This document shows positions 1-4,851 of a stretch of DNA of 7,904 nucleotides, one piece after another. The position numbers and the translations under genes are program-made. Where the stretch lies: assembly GCA_021443405.1 (NCBI GenBank), contig JABUUA010000077.1, positions 1 through 7,904 of the forward strand, given 5' to 3'. The first letter of the stretch is position 1. Each line of letters begins with the position of its first letter. This stretch comes from Bacteroidaceae bacterium. GTDB lineage: Bacteria > Bacteroidota > Bacteroidia > Bacteroidales > Bacteroidaceae. The notes under the pieces were generated by a model. It was not told where the DNA came from, searched no databases, and worked only from the letters and a program-made list of their open reading frames with translations.

Positions 1-504
1 TTAGCCATCTTCCTCTACATCTTGCTCCGCTTCCGCAACCTCGCCTTCTCGGTGGGCGCCATCACCGCACTGGGCTTCGACATCGTCATCATCCTGGGTA
101 TGTACGCCATCCTGTGGGGCTTCGTTCCCTTCTCACTGGAAATCGACCAGACCTTCATCGGTGCCATCCTGACTGCCATCGGTTACTCTATCAACGATAA
201 GGTGGTGGTGTTCGACCGTATCCGCGAGAATCTCGGTCTGCATCCCAAGAAGGACCGTCAGCAACTCTTCAACGAGTCGCTGAACTCAACCCTCAACCGT
301 ACCATCAACACCTCTGTCTCTACCTTCATCGTACTGGCCGTCATCTTCCTGATTGGCTTGTTCTTCAAGGGTGCCGACAGCATCATCAGCTTCTCATTCG
401 CCATGATTCTGGGTGTCGTATTCGGTACATTCTCATCAATGTTCGTGGCCGCTCCCATGGCTTACATCGTGATGGGTCGCAAGATTAAGGAGAGCGCCGA
501 GTAA
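1..504 (+). CDS. secDF: Protein translocase subunit SecD/SecF, C-terminal part (5' truncated)
   Basis: This is the last 167 codons of a Sec translocon accessory membrane protein; the frame is open from base 1, so the start lies outside the window. SecD/SecF uses the proton gradient to help pull exported proteins through SecYEG. What is seen: the SecF signature GYSINDKVVVFDRIREN at residues 61-77 of the visible part, preceded by hydrophobic segments (about 13-37 and 46-60) and followed by two more (about 105-122 and 127-157), then a short polar tail ending KIKESAE. This is the SecF C-terminal membrane half. In Bacteroidetes SecD and SecF are usually fused in one chain of about 1000 residues; whether that holds here cannot be seen. 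The gene is GC-rich with C/G-ending codons, like the genes at the far end of the window and unlike the block in between. A terminator follows 28 bases after the stop. Confidence 0.95.
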   Translation, partial: LAIFLYILLRFRNLAFSVGAITALGFDIVIILGMYAILWGFVPFSLEIDQTFIGAILTAIGYSINDKVVVFDRIRENLGLHPKKDRQQLFNESLNSTLNRTINTSVSTFIVLAVIFLIGLFFKGADSIISFSFAMILGVVFGTFSSMFVAAPMAYIVMGRKIKESAE

Positions 505-532
505 TCCGCCCCTACATAATTTATAATACATG

Positions 533-568
533 CGCGCGAGGCTTCCGGGTCTCGCGCGTTTGTTGTTT
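533..568 (+). terminator. Intrinsic terminator after secDF
   Basis: A perfect 8-bp stem, CGCGCGAG (533-540) with CTCGCGCG (551-558), closes a 10-base loop. It is followed by the T-rich run TTTGTTGTTT (559-568). The stem lies just downstream of the secDF stop at 502-504, in the right orientation to end that transcript. Confidence 0.85.
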
Positions 569-674
569 CCGTCCCTTCCGGCTTACACTTTACTCGCAAT
601 ACGGCGATTTCACTTTCTTCTTGCTGACCGATTTCTGACGATATTTCGAGTGAAATAGCGTGAGCCGATGGCTG

Positions 675-822
675 CCGGAGGACATTTAGAGGGCAAAAAT
701 CGGGTTCCGCGGCGACCCGACCTCAGACATGCGGACGAATGAGACGATTCTTCTAATAAAAAGTGCTGATTCGTCCAGACGAATGAGCTCACTCGACCGC
801 ATGTCTTTGCCCATTTTTCCGG
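675..822. repeat. Complex nested inverted-repeat element
   Basis: Nested complementary arms are seen: CCGGA (675-679) with TCCGG (818-822); GGGCAA (691-696) with TTGCCC (807-812); and a 19-position arm 725-743 with 788-806, pairing at 17 of 19 positions (mismatches A735/A796 and A739/C792). Inside lie a side hairpin TCGGGT/ACCCGA (700-705 with 715-720) and an apical dyad ATTCGTC-CA-GACGAAT (769-784). A 10-base direct repeat GACGAATGAG occurs at 734-743 and 778-787, so the segment at 769-776 can pair with either copy. This could be an interspersed palindromic repeat, a miniature mobile element or a structured RNA. One of the two mismatches (A/C) becomes a U-G wobble if the minus strand is transcribed; this is weak strand evidence. 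No coding function is supported. Confidence 0.6.
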
Positions 823-1012
823 TCGTATCGGGGCATTTCCCCAGTCAAACATTTTCAAACGCCTAATTATCAGTAGGCAATCATCCCGCACGAACGTCGC
901 ACAGAAGCGGATGACCGCACAGAATTTTATTTTACAGCCTTTCTGAGCGACCTGTGGTTTGACATTTTGTCACTGTGGAGTGTTGCCTCGTATAACTGTC
1001 CATGAGTTTATC

Positions 1013-1028
1013 TTTCTGACCTCAGAAA
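1013..1028. promoter_or_regulatory. 16-bp dyad, possible operator
   Basis: TTTCTGA (1013-1019) and TCAGAAA (1022-1028) are perfect inverted repeats separated by CC. The 2-base centre makes an RNA hairpin unlikely and fits a dimeric DNA-binding protein better. It lies about 56 bases upstream of the putative -7 box at 1084. Function is inferred from symmetry and position only. Confidence 0.3.
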
Positions 1029-1083
1029 CAAGATTTTCTTCACAATTCTTTTGCAGAACGGAGCATAATTCAAATAAAATCGT

Positions 1084-1091
1084 TACCTTTG
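1084..1091 (+). promoter_or_regulatory. Bacteroidetes -7-type promoter box
   Basis: TACCTTTG matches the Bacteroidetes -7 consensus TAnnTTTG exactly. No good TTG is found 19-21 bases upstream (the nearest, at 1051-1053, is about 30 bases away), so the -33 half is weak or absent. AT-rich sequence (1061-1083) precedes it. Transcription would start near 1097, just before the structured RNA described next. Confidence 0.55.
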
Positions 1092-1097
1092 TATCGC

Positions 1098-1397
1098 TAA
1101 GGTGTAATAATCACTAAGGCACATATATATAAAAGGCGTTCATTAGCGCTTTGACTTTGGTGGACCGAGAACTTCGTAACCTCTCTAACAAACTACCAGA
1201 ACTCAAAGCAACAAGAATGTCCTTCGGGGTGTATTTTTTTGGTACATCCCACTTTTTGGCTATTATCAAGCCAAGGGTGGTTGTGCTGTATATACACACA
1301 TCGTGGGGCTTTCGCGTTGCTCGTTTCAGGTAGTTTGGGCAATACGAAGGCCTTCGGTTCGTGAAGCGAGTGACAATGCGAGCTCCACGACTTTTTT
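1098..1397 (+). ncRNA. Candidate structured non-coding RNA of about 300 nt
   Basis: A series of local stems fills the space between a promoter box and a terminator. P1: GCTTTGA/TCAAAGC (1148-1154 with 1203-1209). Nested P2: TGGTGG/CTACCA (1158-1163 with 1193-1198, one G-U). P3: GGGGTGTA/TACATCCC (1226-1233 with 1243-1250, one G-U). P4: TTGGCT/AGCCAA (1256-1261 with 1269-1274). P5: a 26-bp hairpin, 1301-1328 with 1362-1390, three G-U, followed by T6. All five non-Watson-Crick pairs are G-U when read on the + strand and would be A-C clashes on the other strand, which argues for + strand RNA. The only frame across it (1151-1333) is short and unlike a protein. It does not show the landmarks of tmRNA, RNase P RNA or SRP RNA. 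It could be an independent small RNA or a long attenuated leader of the operon at 1607. Exact ends are estimated. Confidence 0.55.
1301..1397 (+). terminator. Long imperfect hairpin plus T6, terminator-like
   Basis: The stem is built of 10 bp (1301-1310 with 1381-1390), a TT bulge, 7 bp (1313-1319 with 1374-1380), a TGA bulge on the 3' side, and 9 bp (1320-1328 with 1362-1370). T6 follows at 1392-1397. The 33-base loop contains the 12-base palindrome CGAAGGCCTTCG (1345-1356). The stem is much longer than an ordinary terminator, so it probably has a second role as an RNA domain. Another small hairpin, ATGTAT/ATACAT (1398-1403 with 1408-1413), follows directly. Confidence 0.65.
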
Positions 1398-1514
1398 ATG
1401 TATGTAAATACATGAATTAGAAAAGACTACTATGGAGCTGGGTAGTTAGAGAATTAGATGATGAAGAACAGGCTCAATATTCACGCCATTGTTGGCTAAA
1501 TATTGCTGAAGCGA

Positions 1515-1570
1515 GTCTCATAAACTGAGTAATACAGTTAACAAAATTCTGTATCTCCCCGACGCGAGAC
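1515..1570 (+). other. Possible folded leader before the three-gene operon
   Basis: GTCTC (1515-1519) can pair with GAGAC (1566-1570), enclosing the hairpin ATACAG/CTGTAT (1532-1537 with 1549-1554). This lies 36 bases before the first start codon of the operon. The stems are short and could be chance in AT-rich DNA. The rest of 1398-1606 has no gene and no exact match to the -7 consensus, so the operon's own promoter was not located. Confidence 0.25.
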
Positions 1571-1606
1571 GGAAGAAAATACATTATAACTACATGATAT
1601 AATTAT

Positions 1607-2311
1607 ATGAAGGAAAAAGATATTGAAACGAAAATTAAGGCTCTAATAAATTTATATCTACGCGAAGTACCCATAACAAAAGATGAATCGGGTAATGTTA
1701 CTTGGGCTCCTCTGGAAAAATACCAAGACTTTACGAGTTGTGTGGACAAAGGAGAGAGACTGATGCGTTACTATTCTGGCCAAAATGTTGATAGCATTGT
1801 AGGTAACAAACACTTTTGGTATCTTAAATTCCATCCCTCTGCACAAAAGAAGGCCCAAGAAATTCTCAATACTACACGACCTTGGGAGCACATTAATGAA
1901 CCAAGGTTTACCTGTTTTGAAGACTGGTATGCTTTCGTGCAAGAAAGTTTATCTGGAATACCCTACATAAAAAACATTGTCTGGTATGATATAGCTCTCA
2001 TTCTTGCTTATGTTATGAATCAGCCATTAATGCCAGATGACAGAGTGTATATACATGCAAAGCCCCAAAGAATCGCAAAAGTTCTTCTTCCTGTCCTATC
2101 CGTAAGCGAGGGAACTATTAGGGGAATGAATAGAAACAAATATATCGCTATCAATGATATTCAGATATACTTTCAAAAACTTACGGCCTATCAAGTAGAA
2201 GATTTTCTTTGTTGGTTAGGACAAAAATGTAAAGGCGTACCAGATGCATCGAAGTCATCAGAGAAATTAAACATTAACATCATACTAAACAAAACAACAA
2301 ACAGTATTTAA
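1607..2311 (+). CDS. Hypothetical cytoplasmic protein, first gene of an AT-rich operon
   Basis: Encodes 234 residues with no signal peptide or membrane segment, so probably cytoplasmic. I do not recognise it with confidence. Segments that look conserved are VWYDIALILAY (125-135), DRVYIHA (145-151) and YQVEDFLC (195-202). They faintly recall a family of small uncharacterised bacterial proteins with a YDxALRIG...VYLHAG...EDxLC pattern; this is from memory and only suggestive. The N-terminal half is mixed charged/aromatic (RPWEH at 91-95, FEDWYAF at 104-110). The tail after about 212 is Ser/Lys/Asn-rich and probably disordered. ATG at 1607 is the natural start; no strong ribosome site precedes it, which is usual in Bacteroidetes, and the codon lies at the edge of a 12-bp palindrome (1597-1608). 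Only 19 bases separate it from the next gene, so they are probably co-transcribed. Composition is markedly AT-richer than the flanking genes, suggesting transfer. Confidence 0.8.
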   Translation: MKEKDIETKIKALINLYLREVPITKDESGNVTWAPLEKYQDFTSCVDKGERLMRYYSGQNVDSIVGNKHFWYLKFHPSAQKKAQEILNTTRPWEHINEPRFTCFEDWYAFVQESLSGIPYIKNIVWYDIALILAYVMNQPLMPDDRVYIHAKPQRIAKVLLPVLSVSEGTIRGMNRNKYIAINDIQIYFQKLTAYQVEDFLCWLGQKCKGVPDASKSSEKLNINIILNKTTNSI

Positions 2312-2330
2312 CAATATTAAATTAATTATT

Positions 2331-3662
2331 ATGAGAAAGATTCTTCTAATGAATTTGGTTATCTGTTTCATGTCTGTTATGCCCATTTTGGCCCAGTCAT
2401 CTGCAGATACCGTTTCTAATGTTTATGTGTTAGATTTAGCTATAAAAGAGAATACTGATTATGTGAGACGAGTCATGCCAGATTGGCCCAGCAATCCAGC
2501 TCTTTCACTTTCAAAAGAAGAGCGTGCAGCACAATACGAGAAGTTAAAAGTAAAGAACTCGGTAAAATATAGTGGCAACTATCCCAAAACAATGTTATCC
2601 CTTTATAAAGTCTATCCCAACCTCATGGTTGTAGATTATAAAAACTCGCAAGATAACGGGTACTATGAGAATACCACTATCACATTCACAGCTTTAGATG
2701 GCAAAAAATTAACCTACACATTATGCGGGTCTGATCAACATGAGAAGATGGAGGTACTACGTACGAATTTATATGGTGAAACTCTTTTGGCGGATGGTTC
2801 CACCGATTTTATAGATTTAGTAGTAAAACTCATTTATACTAGTAATAACGAAGCAAAAATAACGTGCCCCAATGGAGACTATGTAACCTTTGGACAATAC
2901 GGAATTCCTCAAACTTACAAAAAATTTTCGGCTAGTAATAATGGTGACTATGTACGATATAGTAATTTCTCAAATGAGTTTAGCAAAGACAAACCTGTAT
3001 CCGCTGTGTTAGCCGCTATACGTAAAACATTTAGTAATGCCGTCGTTGAATATGATGTATCTGAATATAACGTTTCTTCGGAATTTGATGAATATGTCGA
3101 TATCAAATATTCAAATGGTGATGCGTTTAAAGGAAAATTATTTCCGGTTGTAAATCGAGGATATGTTTCTGATCTTGTTATTGGCACAAGAATCGTCGAA
3201 TACATTTACCAATCCAAAGAATGTCCTAAACCTTATGAGGGGACTATGGCATGTAAGAATGGAGATTATAAAGTGTATATAAATGGAGAAATTGATGAAG
3301 CAAAATCGGAAGCGCTTACAGAACGGAAAAAGGTAGAAGCAGAGTTACAAAGAGAAAAAGAGTTAGCACAACAAAAAGCGAAACAAGAAAAGGCATTAGC
3401 GGACAAAAAACTAAGAATTAGTCTTGAAACGAAATGGGGTAAAACACATGTAGTTAACCTACTGGACAATAAAAAAGTAAAAGTAGGCATGCCTAGTGGA
3501 CTGTTGTTGGAAGCTGAAGAGAAGGGCTTAATTACTTGGCATTTTAGAATAACTTCTGACCATGGCGGTCAAAAACGTTATATAATAAAAAATGCAAAGT
3601 ATGAAGAGATTGGGGTTATTTGGACTCGCAACGGATTAGTTTCATCTATTAACTATTATTAA
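2331..3662 (+). CDS. Secreted protein with MORN-like turns, coiled coil and SmpA-like C-terminus
   Basis: Encodes 443 residues. The N-terminus is a typical signal peptide (basic MRK, hydrophobic core, likely cut after ILA at 19-21), so the product is exported to the periplasm or beyond. No lipobox cysteine is seen. The middle contains three NGD motifs, NGDYVTFGQYG (181-191), SNGDAFKGKLF (261-271) and KNGDYKVYINGE (309-320), which resemble degenerate MORN-type beta hairpins. A highly charged Glu/Lys/Ala-rich helix from about 322 to 366 should form a coiled coil. The last 75 residues, with KKVKVGMPSGLLLEAEE (381-397) and a closing GLVSSINYY, resemble the IxxGMxxxxV layout of SmpA/BamE-like small beta domains; this is inference. 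The exact function is unknown. The gene sits between two others, 19 bases after the first and 4 bases before the third. Codons are AT-rich like both operon partners. Confidence 0.8.
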   Translation: MRKILLMNLVICFMSVMPILAQSSADTVSNVYVLDLAIKENTDYVRRVMPDWPSNPALSLSKEERAAQYEKLKVKNSVKYSGNYPKTMLSLYKVYPNLMVVDYKNSQDNGYYENTTITFTALDGKKLTYTLCGSDQHEKMEVLRTNLYGETLLADGSTDFIDLVVKLIYTSNNEAKITCPNGDYVTFGQYGIPQTYKKFSASNNGDYVRYSNFSNEFSKDKPVSAVLAAIRKTFSNAVVEYDVSEYNVSSEFDEYVDIKYSNGDAFKGKLFPVVNRGYVSDLVIGTRIVEYIYQSKECPKPYEGTMACKNGDYKVYINGEIDEAKSEALTERKKVEAELQREKELAQQKAKQEKALADKKLRISLETKWGKTHVVNLLDNKKVKVGMPSGLLLEAEEKGLITWHFRITSDHGGQKRYIIKNAKYEEIGVIWTRNGLVSSINYY

Positions 3663-3666
3663 TATT

Positions 3667-4488
3667 ATGCGTAAAGAAATTATTACATTTATCGTCATTA
3701 TGCTGGTTTGTATAATGGGGATGCCATTGTGGACGGGATGCAAGCCTAAGGTCTTTCCTGCTTCCGACTCTATTGCTATTTTCCTTGATACAACAATTAC
3801 ACATCGTTTGTCAGACCATGAACTAACCGTTATCCTGGAAAACGACTCTGATTTTGAGCATTTTTACCGTAAAATTAGAGAAAATACATCTGCCATCGAT
3901 GCTGTAGAACGGGTGAAGCTGAATAAAACTAAGTACAGCGAGGCCTATGATTTCTACAAACTTGCATTTGATAGCACTTATTGGAAAAAAGACGACGAAA
4001 AGTGGAGCAAAGAGTGGGATACATTATACAGCGCAGCATACGAAGCATTAGAAATAAAAAATAAGGCAAATATAAATGTTTCTTTTCAGGGGTCACATTA
4101 CGGGTCTGACGAAAACTACATCAAATATAATATTCTATCAGAAATTGACTGTGAAGCATACCTGTATATATTCTTCCACCCTTCAATGTTAGACCGAGGA
4201 TACAATGTTGAAGATTGGTTTACCATTAAAGCGGGCTGTTACGAATGGAAACACCACAGAAGTTTTGCAGATTGCATGTGGTTCGTGACCAATAGCAATA
4301 ACTATGGTGGAGGGGACCTCCGATACAGCGTTCAACAAATCATATACAAAGGAAAGACTTACGATGTAGCAGCCGTAGAAGGCACGCCATCGAAGCCCGA
4401 TTACTTGGTAATGAAAAGAAATAATTCCCTGTGCAATCTAAATCCACAACTTTACCAACTGGTATTTCAGTCTCGCCATGGCGAATAA
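3667..4488 (+). CDS. Hypothetical lipoprotein, third gene of the operon
   Basis: Encodes 273 residues. The N-terminus is a lipoprotein signal peptide: MRKE, a hydrophobic core, then lipobox L-W-T-G-C with the lipidated cysteine at 25. Residues 26-28 (KPK) lack the acidic pattern often linked to surface export in Bacteroidetes, so the final membrane face is uncertain. The mature part is rich in aromatic and charged residues, with a helical-looking stretch around 85-132 (many Tyr, Trp, Lys, Glu) and a more beta-like second half. Four further cysteines (162, 191, 203, 256) could form disulfides. I recognise no family. ATG lies only 4 bases after the previous stop, so translation is probably coupled and the two exported proteins likely work together. 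The unit ends at a strong terminator about 110 bases downstream. AT-rich composition matches its partners. Confidence 0.8.
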   Translation: MRKEIITFIVIMLVCIMGMPLWTGCKPKVFPASDSIAIFLDTTITHRLSDHELTVILENDSDFEHFYRKIRENTSAIDAVERVKLNKTKYSEAYDFYKLAFDSTYWKKDDEKWSKEWDTLYSAAYEALEIKNKANINVSFQGSHYGSDENYIKYNILSEIDCEAYLYIFFHPSMLDRGYNVEDWFTIKAGCYEWKHHRSFADCMWFVTNSNNYGGGDLRYSVQQIIYKGKTYDVAAVEGTPSKPDYLVMKRNNSLCNLNPQLYQLVFQSRHGE

Positions 4489-4560
4489 TAGCAGTAGCGT
4501 AAGCACTATCACGTGATGAATATACTCACTGAAAGATAGGGCTTCACTTTACATAGGATG

Positions 4561-4585
4561 TGCATCACCTTAAAACAATGATGCA
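4561..4585 (+). other. Small stem-loop in the operon 3' UTR
   Basis: TGCATCA (4561-4567) pairs perfectly with TGATGCA (4579-4585) around an 11-base loop. It has no T-tract and stands just before the terminator, so it may protect the mRNA 3' end. A 10-bp palindrome ATCACGTGAT (4508-4517) lies upstream, between the stop codon and this stem. Confidence 0.4.
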
Positions 4586-4599
4586 TTTAGCAGAAACAT

Positions 4600-4650
4600 G
4601 CTCGTCACTTAGGGAAATCCTAAATTTTCCTTGGTGACGAGCTCTTTTTT
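4600..4650 (+). terminator. Strong intrinsic terminator of the three-gene operon
   Basis: GCTCGTCAC (4600-4608) pairs with GTGACGAGC (4634-4642). The stem continues through T-G at 4609/4633, one T/T mismatch (4610/4632) and AGGGAAA (4611-4617) with TTTTCCT (4625-4631), leaving a 7-base loop. T6 follows at 4645-4650. This is a textbook rho-independent terminator on the + strand and marks the functional end of the AT-rich unit. Confidence 0.9.
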
Positions 4651-4814
4651 CTATACGATAGATGGTTTTATATGGTGACTTTGTTATTTCTCCAGCGATA
4701 CTCGGCACAGACACTGTACACAATATTTATATATACGCGCGCGGGAGAAAGTTTGTTCATCTGGTTACGATGAGATTTCCCTCCCGTGTGCATGATGGTT
4801 GGAAGGGGATTTCC

Positions 4815-4845
4815 TTGCAAGTCTCCCCGATTTGTTGTAATTTTG
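4815..4845 (+). promoter_or_regulatory. Bacteroidetes promoter for the Ig-like lipoprotein gene
   Basis: TTG (4815-4817), a 20-base spacer, then TAATTTTG (4838-4845). This matches the Bacteroidetes primary-sigma consensus TTG-N19-21-TAnnTTTG. The start codon follows after only 6 bases, so the mRNA would have almost no 5' leader. Confidence 0.75.
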
Positions 4846-4851
4846 TGCCTT

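Larger units (their letters stand above)
569..1083. other. Gene-free stretch between secDF terminator and RNA promoter
   Basis: I see no credible protein gene on either strand here. A 93-codon minus-strand frame exists (610-891), but it runs straight through a complex inverted repeat and its translation resembles no protein I know. The stretch holds the nested palindromic element at 675-822, a small hairpin GCCTA/TAGGC (861-865 with 874-878), and a 16-bp dyad at 1013-1028. Base composition drifts from GC-rich on the left to AT-rich on the right, so it may contain the left edge of the acquired block. Confidence 0.6.

Noticed and set aside
610..891. 93-codon minus-strand frame in the secDF downstream region
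   Set aside because: It spans the nested inverted-repeat element, has no known domain or start context, and its sequence is explained by the palindromic arms.
1151..1333. Short + and - frames across the structured RNA (1114-1333)
   Set aside because: They are interrupted by conserved-looking stems with G-U wobble, are under 62 codons and have no protein-like pattern; RNA explains the region better.
1458..1499. 13-codon frame ATGATGAAG... as a leader peptide
   Set aside because: No run of regulatory codons and no linked attenuator fold; too short to support.
1084..2311. Retron, toxin-antitoxin RNA (ToxIN type) or CRISPR interpretation of the RNA plus first gene
   Set aside because: No reverse transcriptase motif, no tandem repeat array and no recognised toxin motif is present in the 234-residue protein.
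505..4850. Target-site duplication or att repeats bounding the AT-rich block
   Set aside because: I compared words at both ends by eye and found only A/T-rich runs leading to GCGCGCG, which are too simple to count as a duplication.
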